Shown: positions 22,371 through 33,697 of the stretch, piece after piece | How the letters are laid out: every line of letters begins with the position of its first letter | Position numbering within the stretch: position 1 is the stretch's first letter | NCBI GenBank assembly: GCA_012932865.1 | Contig: SAXG01000103.1 | Span: forward strand, 34,956-98,955 | From: Amylostereum areolatum | Taxonomy: Eukaryota; Basidiomycota; Agaricomycetes; Russulales; Stereaceae | Length of the DNA: 64,000 bases | Direction of reading: 5' to 3' | Program-made: the position numbers and the translations under genes | Notes under the pieces: generated by a model | Told to the model about the DNA's origin: nothing | The model's input: the letters and a program-made list of their open reading frames with translations, nothing else | Databases searched by the model: none

Positions 22371-22631
22371 ATGCAGGACGAGAGCGATGACGAAGACAAA
22401 GATGAAGCACCAACCATTCTCGTCGACAACAACCATCCGCGCGTGGTCGAGGAGGACAAGGTCCTCGTCATTCCCGAGGACGTCGAGCTCCCCGATACCC
22501 AGCCCCCTTCTGGCCCGAAGTACCCGCCCGGCGTCTCTTCCCCGTGCCCGCGACAGCCCTCGGGTTCCCACACCGCGCCCCTGCCCGCTCATCCAGCCGC
22601 ACCAACAGCAATACCAGACGCCCCGCCGTGA
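22371..22631 (+). CDS. Small acidic/proline-rich ORF directly after the motif
   Basis: An 86-codon frame starts 17 bp after the motif of repeat copy a: MQDESDDEDKDEAPTILVDN, then VVEEDKVLVIPEDVELPDTQ and a proline-rich tail to TGA at 22629. It is not recognised. In copies b and d a different frame starts at a similar place after the motif, so the motif may supply a promoter. It could also be chance coding. Confidence 0.35.
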   Translation: MQDESDDEDKDEAPTILVDNNHPRVVEEDKVLVIPEDVELPDTQPPSGPKYPPGVSSPCPRQPSGSHTAPLPAHPAAPTAIPDAPP

Positions 22632-22639
22632 CATGGTGC

Positions 22640-23520
22640 GACAGTAGTCTTACTCGCTATCGCCGTCTGCCGTCTGACACGGCATGTCTCCGGGTTCACT
22701 GCTACGCCGTAGCGCAGATATTACCCGCCTTTCCCGTTCACTATAACGCTTCGCCCTTTTACATGACAATCCACGGTAGTCACCTATACGACAGTTGGTC
22801 CATGACGAGCCTTCAAACATCTTCTTGCAGCGGTCGCGGAACTCATTTTTGACCATCTCCTCTTCATTGGCCAGATGAGGGGAAAGCGTCCTTCTCTTGT
22901 GGAGATGTCACGGCGGACAACAATCCTGATTCGGGGTTGAGCGGAACTTGTATGAAGGCGGAGAATAGGGGCGTCTGGCCAAGGTAAGGGCGCGAGTAAC
23001 TCATGAGGAACGTGGTTCTCTCCCGATTCTCCTGTTGCATATCCAGCCTTACGATCTCTATCGCTGGCACTATATCTTATTACTCTACTGCTCCTTAAAC
23101 CCCTCCCCGTGTCTTCAGACCTACAACTTTGAACGCAGTGAGCTCGTGCATGCGATTCAACGTCCGATCCCGTTATGCGCACATGTGGCGGGTGGAAGGG
23201 ACTCTGATCAGGAATGTGTACGAAAATGGTACAAAAAGGTGACCCCGATCCCCAGCGCGTACGGGAAGTAGGCCAAATTGTGCGTACGAAATGGCCCAAA
23301 ATCGCCGATTTAGGATCGGAGTTGCAACCGCATACGCCAGGGGCCTCGTGTATATTATCTATCTATCTATCCATCTATCACCGGTCAGCGCCACTGGGGA
23401 AACATGATATATAAATGCCATCCACTTCACCGTGCACGGTTTGTCTCTGCTCTCTCCACCATCTTGCGACAGCTTTCACCACTGCTAGCAACACAAGACG
23501 TCACCTCGACGTGGGCAAAG
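22640..23520. other. Intergenic, no supported gene
   Basis: Holds a TATC microsatellite (23357-23382) and minus-strand frames with coding-like pieces (YSRPYLGQTPLFSAFIQVPL near 22960; FRDRCKKMFEGSSWTNC near 22820). The pieces are in different frames and could be a relic. No family recognised. Confidence 0.3.
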
Positions 23521-23525
23521 CAACA

Positions 23526-25486
23526 ATGGCAAGCGCATGCAAAGACGAAGACACAATTATCATGCATTATGGAAACGAGGTACCTTTCCTGGTCGTCCGC
23601 AGTAAGGAATACAAGGTGAGTTTCTTTCCACCGTGTATTCCGCTGATTGAGCGAAAAAAAACTTGTCATGCGGCCCTCAGGATATTATTGCATCCGTTCG
23701 TCGCAACATTCACAAGACTGAGGTGCAGAAGGCACACGACGACGACATCCAGATTACCCAAAACTTCGACACTAGAGCCCAGCGGTTCAGACCTGGTTCA
23801 GAACCGGTTCAGAACCCCTCCTCGAACCCAGGCCTGAACTAGGTTGGAACCAGGTTCCGAACTCTTTCCTAGATGGTGTCTGTCACGCCCTGTGACGTGT
23901 TCGGAGGTTCTGAACCTGCCCGATTTGCGAAACACAACAAAAAACTCTCAGTTTCAATGTTTCATGGTTACTGTACCAGTCAAGTTAGCAAGTGTTTTTG
24001 TTTCATACTACACTACTTCCTAAGCTATTACATATGACACTAATGAAGCTACAAGTATGAAGGGGAACATGAAAGTCACGGGAATGGCTGCCAGTGTGCA
24101 GCTGTGGAATGAGGGAGCATAAGGGAATGAAAGGCACGACAATGGAGAAGGAAGAGAACTGTGTGGAACCGGGAAACGGCACGGATGGCGGGAAACCGTA
24201 GTGGTGGGAAATGGCGGGGAAGCAGCATGGCATGGCAGGGCGGGAGGAGTGGCGGGGGAGGGCGACGGCGAGAAGGTCGAGCGGGGGCGCGACGGTGGTG
24301 GTGGTCAGGTTGAGGGGAAAGAGGAAGAAACCGCAGCAGGAGGGCTTGAGGTGATGCTGAGTTTCCTTTTTGGGCTGCGCGCGAGGTTCAGACCTCGACT
24401 CCGTTGTGACAGAATGTAACGCTGGCTCAGGTTCGGAACTCGGTTCAGAACTCGGTTCGGAACCAGGTTCAGAACCAGGTTCGGAACTCGTGGGCTCCAG
24501 TGTCGAAGTCCTCAGATTACCGCCTATCACCCCAAGTATCCCGATAAACGTGTCCAAGTTACAAAGGAAGTTTGGCCTACCTTCCAAAACTTCTTGGAGG
24601 AATTCACTGTGGGCATTCGTGCGTATTCACTGCTTTCACGGGGCATCACGACTAATCGATCAACACAGGGCCTTCTGGACGAGAACATGACACCGAGAAA
24701 GATGATAAAAATGACGATAAAGACGAGGACCGGAGCGAGGACGAAGTACCGGGAGAGGACAAAGACGGAAGTGAGGACAAAAATGCTAATAGCCGAGGTT
24801 TGTCCAAGAAACGCGAATGGCCCCAGAGACAATCGGACGACGGCATGCGACGTCTGAGCAAGAAGTTCCGCCCCAGCCGCAACGCGCTCCCCCCAATGAC
24901 AGAACCAAAGGTACGTCCTCACAATGACATATGTTCACACATCTAGAATGCAACAACACAGACCGAACCCGGGGACTTTTCGGTCTCCGTCAGAATCGAC
25001 AGAGAGTCTGACGCCGTCCATAACGTAAATGACCATCACTCATTTTGTTACTCCATCACCTGACACCAACTCACATATCAGAAGTACTCAGGCTTTCCGA
25101 TGTTCGCCCAGCACCAAGAGATAGAGAGGGAATGGATCCAAACTCACACGCACGTTCACTGGCTCGTTCCACCACCGGAAGCAGTCAAAGACATCCGCAA
25201 GTACATATCGGGCGACAGCAGTGTCGTCATCGACAGTGCAGTGCACCGATGGCTGCGAGACCGGAGGTGTTTCGACAGCGATGGAAAGCCTAGATGCTTG
25301 ATACTGCCCTCCTTGGGCAAGGACCTGTATCGCGCTATGGTCATAGCTCACAAGGGACACAGCGGGAAAGATAAAACATGGAGGCGTCTCGAAGCCCATT
25401 GTCTTGGCCCATCCCGCTCGTTCGTGTACTTGTGGCACGACACGTGCCCGACTTGTCATCAAATTTCAAGCAGTGAGACCGATTAG
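23526..25486 (+). pseudogene. Chimeric gene ending in an integrase H2C2 zinc finger, disrupted
   Basis: Five exons can be joined: 23526-23615, 23681-23758 continuing at 24522-24618, 24669-24910, 24947-25024 and 25082-25486, giving 329 codons once the inserted element (23759-24513) and one target duplicate are ignored. The N-terminus (MASACKDEDTIIMHYGNEVP, DIIASVRRNIHKT, YHPKYPDKRVQVTKEVWPTF) is unrecognised and may be ubiquitin-like. A strongly acidic linker (KDDKNDDKDEDRSEDE) and a basic patch (KKREWPQRQ, RRLSKKFRPSRN) follow. The C-terminus has HKGHSGKDKTWRRL and TCPTCHQ, the zinc-binding domain that precedes the catalytic core of Ty3/gypsy integrases. The catalytic core is absent. Spliced exons and the lack of other retroelement domains suggest a host gene that captured this domain. 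The 36 nt intron at 24911-24946 is unusually short. Confidence 0.6.
23759..24513. mobile_element. Non-autonomous TIR element with 8 bp target duplication
   Basis: The target duplication AGATTACC stands at 23751-23758 and 24514-24521. The ends are imperfect inverted repeats sharing ACTTCGACACT[A/G]GAGCCCA. Inside both ends are many short subterminal copies of GGTTCNGAACC in both orientations. There is no transposase frame; total 755 bp. The 8 bp duplication favours hAT. The host exon frame is restored exactly when one duplicate is removed, which supports the boundaries. Confidence 0.8.
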
Positions 25487-25489
25487 GTA

Positions 25490-27600
25490 TGTACAATCTA
25501 TACGCATCATGATATGTTGCGACTGACTCGAGAACAGACTCGCCCGGCTGCGTACCCGTAAATATTGTTGTCGCTCGCGTCTCGTTCTCTCTTCAGGGAG
25601 GGAAAGAGGAAGCAAGGCAGTTTCGCCCTTGGGGCAACTTCCACCGTATACTAAATGTAACCATGAATGAAAGTGTTGGTACACTCAAAAAGTTCACTCA
25701 TGACGATGGGGTAAGTTAGTAGTAAGTATTCGCATTCCGAAGTTCGTGGATCGCATCTCGGGCCCTTGGCAAGACACGACTATAATGTCAACGCGAGCAA
25801 CCCAACACTGCTTCATCCCAGCCACAATCGCCGTGCTTGACGCATGCATGTCTCCGGCCGCTCGAGATATGCACATCATCAGAAGCCGCACAGTTCCACC
25901 CGCGCAGTGCAAGTTAGAACAGTGATTATTTTCACGAGTTATCACCCCGTGATTATAAACATCAATACGAGCCATTGGCCCAGCCCGATTGTGAGAGTAG
26001 TACCAGCAATACAAAGACCGCCAAAACACGTGTGGTAACCAATGAGTGAGAGTTATAGTAAGCGAGCGCATCGAAAGGGTATCGTGCAGCCAACAACCAT
26101 CGTGAGTTCGTATTTGCCCTTAAAGTGCACGCCACATGCCGACGCTCACCCCGCCATGATGCCGACTCCTCCCTCCTCCCCCAACGACTTCTGGCAAAGT
26201 CAATCACTGCTCCCTCGGTGCGTCTCTCCCCCATTTCTCATACGGATTCGGCCAACCCTCTTCCACGGGCACATCCGGCATCGCCCGTTTGAAGAATAGC
26301 TCGATGCTGACCCTCGTTGAGCTCGTCCTCGTCCGCACGGCTCACCTCCACGCGCTGCCGGTGCCCCAGCGCCACCGTCGACTCGTACTTCTCAACGTCC
26401 TTCTGGGCCGGACCCGCTTTATCTTCGTACATCTTCAGACATTGATCGACGTACCTGCGTGGGACTGGTGAGCGTGAAGAGAAGAAGAAGTAGGAGGGCG
26501 GAAGACGCACTGTTGGTGCTCCTCTTCTTCCTGGGGAACGACTGGTTCGACCCACGAAGTGCTCTCCATGCCCACGCAGCCTTTCGTCGAACGCGCCTTG
26601 GTCGACACTACAGGCTTGAAAAGGTCCCTGGGTTTCCAGCGAGCCTATGCGGTTGAAACGGACACTGGTTCACGTCCCTCAGCGTCTTCCTCCGCGTCGC
26701 GGTCAGTATCATGTCCCCTTAGAAGACAGAGAAAGAAACGCACCCAGGCAGCTTGAGCGTGTTGTTCATCGGGTAGCACCCGTACTAGTAGCAGCAGTTA
26801 CTTTTGGTCATTGGGAAGGGCACCCGCCTGTAGCAAGGTCACCAGGTCAAAAGAGATCGGGAATGTCCCCCGCCCGCTCACGTCCCCTCCCGCACGAGTC
26901 CCCGCTTGCAACGTCGCGGCCTCCACGCGAACGTTCTCCTACGCAGGCCCACGCCCCCGCTCGCGACACCGCCGTGACGCCAACCTCCCCGCCCGCGCGG
27001 GGTCCGACACCTGCACGACAAGAGGATGAAGGACGCCTGGGAGGTCCAGGCGCGCGTCGCCCGCCGTGCACAAGGCCTCCAACCTCCCGCACGCGCGGAG
27101 TCCGGAACCTGCGTGAGCGAACGGTAATACACCGACCAGAACCCGGCAGAGAACTCGACAAAGCACTGGATGCCCTCACGGCACGCGTCGAGGACATACG
27201 CTGATTCGAGGTGGTCCTTCCGGCACCAGTCACGGCATCCGCCTCGCGATGGCGGGTGGCCCGTTGGGTCGGCTCGGATGCCGAGGGATAGGTCGATCGC
27301 AGTTTGCTTGTCCGAATCTGTGAATGGGATGTTAGGAGGAAAAAGAGCTGAGAAAGAAGAGCGAGAGGGCACCTCCTCGTTCACGCCACGCTTCAGACAT
27401 CGCGCACCGGCACAATGACGCGACCTGCGTGCAATCAGCGTAATGTAGAGATAACGCGCCCTAGCACCGTTTGTTCTGAAAGAAGTCGTTATACGCTCGA
27501 AGCAGTGAAGAGGAAGGAACACACTGGCTTGGTCAACACGTCCGTGCATGAGAAGAAGCACCCAATGCACGCGCACCATGACTGTCTCCTGTTCCTCTCG
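25490..27600. other. No confident gene; coding-like relics on minus strand
   Basis: Minus-strand pieces look coding: PRDLFKPVVSTKARSTKGC and GMESTSWVEPVVPQEEEEH (26650-26520), YVDQCLKMYEDKAGPAQKDV (about 26450-26390), and CRKDHLESAYVLDACREGIQ with CFVEFSAGFWSVYY (27220-27130). They lie between plausible introns but include a stop, and no family was recognised. Confidence 0.35.
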
Positions 27601-27619
27601 AACGGTCAGTTTCTGCGGA

Positions 27620-28740
27620 CGAAAATCAGTTCGCGGGCGGTCACGCAGGAGGTTGAGAGTTAGAGTGTAGGTCTGATAACCTAGTAGAGATATATTGCGG
27701 TCAGCGTGGATAAGAAGCTTTGGCAGCGGGGTAAGATACCATAGAGCGTGAAGTACATGTTTGCGACAGGTCTTCCGGGAACCATTACACCGCCGATCAT
27801 CTAAGGGTCGCGTCAGTAAAAGTCCCGAATTGCATTGGCGAAAACGTATACCTGAACGAGGAATTGGATGCTAGGTTGGTAGCCGACCGTGCAGTAGAGA
27901 GTACCGACACGCGTGATCACTGTGAGTTTTCGTTCGACGCAGGAGGTAAAGACAGAGGCTTACAGGGCGACAATGAAGGCACACCTGCGCAAAGCCGTCG
28001 TCAGCGCGATACAGCGTAAAGGGACCAAGGAAGACGCACCAGGGCAGACCGGACGACGTGGCGTAAAGCATGCCTAAGCCCAAGGCAAAGCAGACCACGA
28101 AAATGATCATGTACCACCAGTTTGCCACCTCAGGGTAGACCTTCATCTTCTGATAGTGCACGTCCTGTAACTCCTTGGTCTGCATGGTCCGAGACGATGT
28201 CCGAGACGTCCCGACCGTACCACAGGGCGAAGTGCGTGATAGCAGCTAAGTGGATGGTTCCAGGTGAGAGTTAGATCGCAATGTCTATGGGCGAAATTGC
28301 GTACCTCTGATGTACATGGTCCGACTGACCTTGTACAGCATTTGCGACGCGGCATACCACGATAGATCCTATCAAACAACGTTAAGCTTTTAAAAATAAT
28401 AAAAACCTCTTAGGAGATCGTACCTGTACGGAACACCTACGCAGCCCATGTTGGATAGACGAGGTAGTCACGCACGAGACCTATTGAACCCGTCGTATAC
28501 GCTCCGTGAGGACGGGAGTGTGGAGGCACTCACCAGCTAGGTCGTATCCAATCAACTGAGACGAGATGAGCCTGAGGGAAAAGATCAGTGTGAGACTTGA
28601 GCCAATGTCAAGTCAAAGGTCGAGATACATACGTGAAAAATACCCACAGCCGCGTTGGGCTTCGTATTGTAATAAAGATCTTGAGCAGCGAAAACGGAAG
28701 TGGCAATGGAGCTGTCCGAAGAAGTTGCCTAATGATGGCG
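27620..28740 (-). pseudogene. Oligopeptide transporter (OPT family) relic
   Basis: Successive minus-strand exons match OPT-family order: SIATSVFAAQDLYYNTKPNA and AVGIF (28725-28635), LISSQLIGYDLAG and LVRDYLVYPTW, AITHFALWYGRDVSDI (about 28240), DVHYQKMKVYPEVANWWYMI then ALGLGMLYATSSGLPW (28165-28042), ITRVGTLYCTVGYQPSIQFL (27920-27855), MIGGVMVPGRPVANMYFTLY (27800-27740), and GYQTYTLTLNLLRD. OPT proteins import small peptides with protons across the plasma membrane. At least one single-base shift is seen (SDIVSD to MQTKELQD near 28187) and probably a second near 27925. The N-terminal ~150 residues and the C-terminal ~200 are missing. Confidence 0.75.
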
Positions 28741-28744
28741 TCAA

Positions 28745-29320
28745 CAAGATCCGCCATAACTCAACTTGACAAAGCACTGACCGACATGATACTAAAGGAG
28801 GTGTCAAGGTCGGTCACTATGATTCCTGGACGACGACGACGGGAAGAGTGGGTGGTGCTGGTCGACGGCAACGGGAGGGGAGGGTGGCTCACGGTCTTTC
28901 GAAGGCTCGTACACGGCGAAGTGCACATATGTATTTCGGGAAGTTCTTCGATTGAGGATGCTTAGGGTTACAGGGATAGATGCGGTGGAAGTGACGTATT
29001 CGGGATCGGGTGCGTCGTGGAGAGACAGTAGGTCGTCGAGCTCCGTAGGCGCATCGGAAGGTTGAGTTGTGGTTGAAAGTAAGTCGTACATTGCCGAGTT
29101 GGATGGCGGTGTGAGGGAAAGAACGCTCTCGAGAGCGGTAGATCGGCGTTGTTTTCGCGCAGAAGCGGGTTGTGAGTGGAAGGGGTGTGGAACAGCGGGG
29201 TGTAAGAGTCGGGTCCGTCTGGGGAGGGTGAATGCGGCCGCTTTGAAGGGACGACATTTTGAACCATGGATGGAGGTGGACTGCTTGTGTCCAAGCTGCC
29301 ATTTGTATGGGCGGGAGAGA
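28745..29320. other. Intergenic or 3' sequence, no supported gene
   Basis: Overlapping Ser/Pro-rich minus frames (29340-28804 and 29519-28968) without recognised motifs. The first contains PTELDDLLSLHDAPDPEYVT and could be real, but nothing decides it. Confidence 0.25.
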
Positions 29321-29326
29321 ATGCCA

Positions 29327-29700
29327 TCAAGCGGAGGCACCCATCCGCAGCAACATTGCCCTGCTGTCGCAATGCAGACCTGGGAACGCCAGCAACATCA
29401 TCTGGCTCTGGCTCTGTACAGCCCTGTAAGCACTGGTAGTCCACGCGAGAGGTCACATATGGACGCACCTGCCACTCGTTTCTTCGCCTGAGTCCGCCGA
29501 CGCTTTGATGCCAGTTCAAAGCGTGCCTCCGCTCGGCGCGTGCATCCGGTCAAACTCACGGTTCAACCGCTTCACCTCGTTGAACAGCGCGAGACCGTGC
29601 TCCTCCAAGAGCTCCCGGCGTTCCATCACCGCGGCCAAGGTCTCACGATCACGGATCGCATTGTACAATGTGCTCTTTGGATGGACCGACGTTCGTGACC
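29327..29700 (-). CDS. Hypothetical protein, 3' exons (coiled coil)
   Basis: A minus-strand segment reads STLYNAIRDRETLAAVMERR then ELLEEHGLALFNEVKRLN, a likely coiled coil. It joins through introns 29488-29559 and 29424-29468 to a short tail ending at 29327. The 5' part lies in a Ser/Pro-rich region towards 29930 and its start was not found. No family recognised. Confidence 0.35.
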
Positions 29701-29968
29701 GTGTTTCCGGCGGGCGCGGCGTGACGCGGGCCCAGGAGCAGGGAGCGGGAGCAGGGTGGGGAAGGGGGCAGCGAGGGGGACGAAAGTGGCGAGGAAGGAC
29801 GGTGCAACTTGAAGCTGCCGCCTGCATGGACGCTGCTAGACGCACTGCCCGAACACGACGGAGAGCATGGCGTAGACGGGTCACATGTTCGACCTGCGGC
29901 TGTTCGCACCTTCGGGGGAGGCGCATGGGCACGTCGGCGGGGTGAGCAGTGGACGTTGGCAGGTCTTG

Positions 29969-30430
29969 CTACGCGAACGGATTATTTTGTATCCTAATCT
30001 TCGGGTATATTTGGTGCATATAGTCCATGAGGTCTGTTGGATGCCACCAATGTTGACCAGTCGTGGAGAGATGTCCTACACACCCAAGTGCCGTCGACTT
30101 GCTCTTCCGGATCGGCCGTAAGAGGCGAGCAAGGTAAAATGCAAGGCCTTCTCTTCGACCAGGGAGAGCATGACGAAGCGTTTCAGTGCCACGGTCAAGA
30201 GACATGAAAAGCGTATCAATGCGTAAACCAGCGCTCGACGCACAGAAGTGAGATTGAGCATAGGTAAGAAGGCGGAAAGACGGAACGTGCAGGGGAGGAG
30301 CCTAGAGGAGCATTGAATGTTGAACGTTGAAGCGTGAAGCATGAAGCGTGAAGGGACTTGCAAAAGCTCACGTGTTTGGTTCTGTTTATGCCACCGACGC
30401 GCTGGAGCGCGTGGCTTCGCGCCGCCACAC
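29969..30430 (-). repeat. Dispersed repeat copy b, with motif and 78-codon ORF
   Basis: The longest copy. Reading on minus it runs from CCACGCGCTCCAGCGCG (30420) through AGAACCAAACACG, the motif (30256-30235) and GAGCGCTGGTTTACGC. An ATG at 30205 opens a 78-codon frame (MSLDRGTETLRHALPGRREG ... YMHQIYPKIRIQNNPFA) ending at 29969. Copy d (62510-62920) is about 85-90% alike by eye from the motif to the end. Confidence 0.8.
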
Positions 30431-30439
30431 GTATACACG

Positions 30440-31030
30440 CGTTGCTTGCACGTTGCAGTGGTTAGTTAGTCTTGTTAGTCCGGGAGGTTTGGCTCGTCGC
30501 AAAGGCGTTGTAAGGATTGACTTACATAGAGGGTCCGCGCAGTCCCTATCCAAGCACTAAGAAGCAAAAAAACTGCGAAGGAAAGAACTCAGGAAAGTCA
30601 TCGCGCGGTCTCAACCACTGGACGCAGGGGCGCGAGAATGAGAAGATACAGTTAGCTATAGGTATGTATCGCGCGCGATGTGAGGAAGAGCCAGGGAAAT
30701 CTCGGGCGGCCTCATTATGTAATCATTGCGCATCCGGAAGGTACTAAGTAGAAAACGTTCTTCCACGGCCTGACGCGGACCTTGTTCCAGGTTCGGCGGG
30801 CGGGAGTCCGGACAAACCATGTGAGAACGGCTTCGCGTGGACGACAAGGCCATTGGAGCAGTCAAGAACGTCGTCGCATCTGCTCAGTGTCCCACACCGG
30901 AGGAGCTAGAGTATGCTGCTGGGGACGAGGACGAAGGGATGAAAAGGTGAATTTCTTGATATTGAGCGAACTAATGGCTTGTACAGAAGAAAAAACAATT
31001 CTCAACGCTTTCTCGCAATCGTTGCATCTA
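30440..31030. other. Intergenic, no supported gene
   Basis: Downstream of the paralogue at 31036 (3' side); only short frames, nothing recognised. Confidence 0.4.
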
Positions 31031-31035
31031 TGACA

Positions 31036-32514
31036 TTACAACCCGCTGAAGGGCCACATCCACCACCACCCACCCGAATAGTCGGGGGTGCCCACCTCTA
31101 CGTAATCCCATCGCGTTACCCACCCCCACGGGGAGACCACTCCACGAAAGCACACCCGTTCGACACCATCTTGCAGCATCGTAATAGTGCCATCACGAAG
31201 GTTGCAGAGTCCGGTGGCAAACACGCTATCCTGCGATCCGACCTCCTTGACCAAAAATGTGAGCATGGTGGGAGTAACAGAGTCGGTGACAACCACAACG
31301 CGTAAGTAGCCAATTGCCCCCTGCGCGCCACCCATGATGAAGCCATGCCATTCAACGGAAAATCCCGCGCCCCCGTCGATCAACAATTGCAGTGGCGTGT
31401 ACACAACGCTATCGCGACTCCCAGCCTTGTAGACGTGATCTGCCCACTCAGCTTCCTTACCGAAGCAACATGCTTCTATGGGCCGAAGGTCGCAGATGGG
31501 GTCCCGTTTGTCGCCGACTCCACATTCGTCTTCGTCAACGCAAACCCAGCGTAGATAAAACCGCATGAAAACTTGGGCTACGAAGCACAATGAAAACTGT
31601 CGCGAAACCTCAGCGGGAGATGCCACTCCTGGCCCTACGAGAGGAATGGCCTTCGCCATGTAGCTCCGGTTGAGCAAAGCAATCCCTGTGGTGTCCGACC
31701 ATGAGAAAAAAGACAGCCGTTCGTCCAGCTCGGCACAGTCGGCTGTATATTTGCGTAAGCTGATGAACATACCGGAGAGTACGGCACGTCTCCTACCTCG
31801 AGTGAACGTCGCGGCAAGGGTGAGTGCGAACCGTTCCAAGCGGAGGGCATTGCAGACGTCGAAATTCTCAAAGCGCGGTTCTGCGAAGAGTATTACTGCC
31901 CGAATTGTGAGACGCCAAATGTCCCGATGGGCCGCTTGAAGCAGGCAGGAAATATTTTGGGGAGCTAGGAGGGTGGACATCAGGGGAGATCCAGAAGCAA
32001 AGTATGCGATATACGTACAATACAAAAATTGAGAGGGTTGTAGCTCTTGTGCCATGGCGTCCATCCAGGAGAACATGATGGCGGAGTCGAATACAATAGC
32101 CTCATTTCCAAGCGTTACGCTGAAGGATAATGGACACTGCTCCCATACGGCCGGGTCGTGCCCAGGAAGTGGATAGCCTTGATCGGTGTGCGCGACAACG
32201 AGGGGCGAAGGTGTGGAGTCTTCCGGGGGAGGATTGAAGTTGTATTTCAAAGCTTGAGCAAGAAGTCGCTCTATGCGAGCGTAGCGAAGGCTGACTCCTT
32301 TCCAGTACGAAAGCGGGGAGAACGAATCAAGGGGTGGGTCACGTCTGGTCCGAACGTCCCAGCCTGCGTTGATAGCGCGCTGCTTGTGGAGGAAACTGAA
32401 TTCCATAATTTTGAGTGTATGTTTGCTGGTGAGGGAGAGTGCGCCTATGTCGTTGTTGGTCACCATGTAGAGGGCGACTTCTTGAACAAGCTCGGGTGCG
32501 ATCGAAAGCAGCAT
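31036..32514 (-). CDS. F-box-like family protein, paralogue A
   Basis: First of four paralogues. It starts MLLSIAPELVQEVALYMVTN at 32514, the Met that aligns with the family; an in-frame ATG at 32580 lies 22 codons upstream. The N-terminus is an F-box-like helix set (LVQEVALYM..NNDIGALSLTSKHTLKIM..LHKQRAINAGWDV). The middle has HRDIWRLTIRAVILF and RQFSLCFVAQVFMRFYLRWV. The end has the family block CFRGVVSPWGWVTRWD..GGWWWMWP. Two introns are inferred from the paralogues (31965-32018 and 31743-31796). Both are 54 nt, have good GT-AG signals and contain no stop, so the unspliced frame is open too: 456 residues spliced, 492 unspliced. No function is known. The F-box-like start suggests a ubiquitin ligase adaptor (inference). 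Confidence 0.75.
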   Translation of the reverse strand: MLLSIAPELVQEVALYMVTNNDIGALSLTSKHTLKIMEFSFLHKQRAINAGWDVRTRRDPPLDSFSPLSYWKGVSLRYARIERLLAQALKYNFNPPPEDSTPSPLVVAHTDQGYPLPGHDPAVWEQCPLSFSVTLGNEAIVFDSAIMFSWMDAMAQELQPSQFLYCTYIAYFASGSPLMSTLLAPQNISCLLQAAHRDIWRLTIRAVILFAEPRFENFDVCNALRLERFALTLAATFTRGRRRAVLSGMFISLRKYTADCAELDERLSFFSWSDTTGIALLNRSYMAKAIPLVGPGVASPAEVSRQFSLCFVAQVFMRFYLRWVCVDEDECGVGDKRDPICDLRPIEACCFGKEAEWADHVYKAGSRDSVVYTPLQLLIDGGAGFSVEWHGFIMGGAQGAIGYLRVVVVTDSVTPTMLTFLVKEVGSQDSVFATGLCNLRDGTITMLQDGVERVCFRGVVSPWGWVTRWDYVEVGTPDYSGGWWWMWPFSGL

Positions 32515-33146
32515 CTGAGACGAGTCAACCTGTTTGCGAGACCAACTCGGAGACGAAGAGAGAGGGTTGTATAAATACATGTCACCGTTCCTAGCCCATA
32601 AAGCAAGCAGCGGCTTTTACCGTCGCAAATGCCTACATACAATGAGCCGCTTGACTCGCCGTCAAGATGCCTGATGCAAGCTATTGGCAACGGGATTGCT
32701 CGGGCAGAACGTTGTAAAGACGCTAATCGACCCATCATGCATCAATGCATCATCCTTTACCGATGCGTATCAGACGCCTTTGAAATTACGATGAAAGAAA
32801 GGGTGGATACACATGAAAGACTTTGGGTTAGGCACTGAAAATGTTGATCATGCAGGGCGTTACTAACAAAGTGCCGCGCCCAGACCTTGTACCCGGAGGG
32901 AACATCTAGATCCAGAAATGAGGAAGAACAGGATAGCTCCTCCAGCTCCATGACCGCTCGGGCACGCTACCCTTGCGGCGCTTGCCATAGCCGACGCATG
33001 TACCAACCGCAGCGGCGCGCGACATTGTGCAGCGATCATATATAGTTGCTATAGCATGTGGCGCCTTAAAGCGCTGCAATGTGCAAGCTTAAGTCGTTAA
33101 AGTTTTCGATGAGAGATTTGTGCTGGAAGAAGAACAGAGCCAGCTT

Positions 33147-33332
33147 TCAACGCACAAAAGTGAGGTCAAAAGGCGAGCGGAACATGCATTGCTGAGCCTG
33201 CGCAAGCTGCAAAATGTGTCGCATGAGCATGTGCATTTTGGCAATGTCACGTGCTGAGCACTGTGACTTGACTGTGACTTACCTCCTATCCCAAGCCCCT
33301 TCAGCGTTCTCGATCTCACTTTCGTGCGTCGA
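33147..33332. promoter_or_regulatory. Inverted motif pair 2, between paralogues A and B
   Basis: Motif on minus at 33147-33168 and plus at 33311-33332, 142 bp apart, with CACGTG at 33248-33253. Paralogue A starts 630 bp away on the minus side and paralogue B 1.5 kb away on the plus side. Confidence 0.6.
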
Positions 33333-33642
33333 CTTTCCCAATTAGTCCTGATACATAGCTGCTTTTAATCTATACCTGAGGTGTGAACGTAAGTTCCCTG
33401 CTTTGATGGTCCTTCATCATTAAAGGTGGGTGCACCAGACAATATAGTACGAGATCTAGGGCCCTGAGGGCATCATAGGCAAGGGGAGGTGTGGGGGTCT
33501 CACCGGAGGCGGAAATGTAACTCTTCTTGTATCCCTCTACTGTGAGAGAGCGCGCGAACGGTGGCAATGATGATGGAAAGAGAGCGGACGCACAATATAC
33601 CTCTCCCCGTTGCGCCTGTTACACCTTCCGACGTGACCTGCT

Positions 33643-33697
33643 GAAACCGACGATCTTGAAACCGACGATCTTGAAACCGACGATCTTGAAACCGACT
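33643..33697 (+). repeat. Tandem 15 bp repeat, 3.7 units
   Basis: Unit GAAACCGACGATCTT repeated at 33643, 33658 and 33673, with a partial fourth at 33688. Confidence 0.9.

Noticed and set aside
23770..24502. CACTA (EnSpm) element, because CACTAGAGCCCA/CACTGGAGCCCA face each other with TCGA flanks
   Set aside because: The inverted repeats continue outward through ACTTCGA, and the AGATTACC duplication further out restores the host reading frame exactly. The longer boundaries are therefore preferred.
25082..25486. Complete Ty3/gypsy element
   Set aside because: No reverse transcriptase, protease or LTRs within several kb; only the H2C2 module is present.
26600..27250. CX9C mitochondrial assembly factor
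   Set aside because: The cysteine pattern in CRKDHLESAYVLDACREGIQ does not fit the twin CX9C spacing, and a stop interrupts the upstream exon.
31036..32580. Paralogue A as an intronless retrocopy
   Set aside because: Good GT-AG introns of 54 nt lie exactly where the other paralogues have introns; they are merely in frame.
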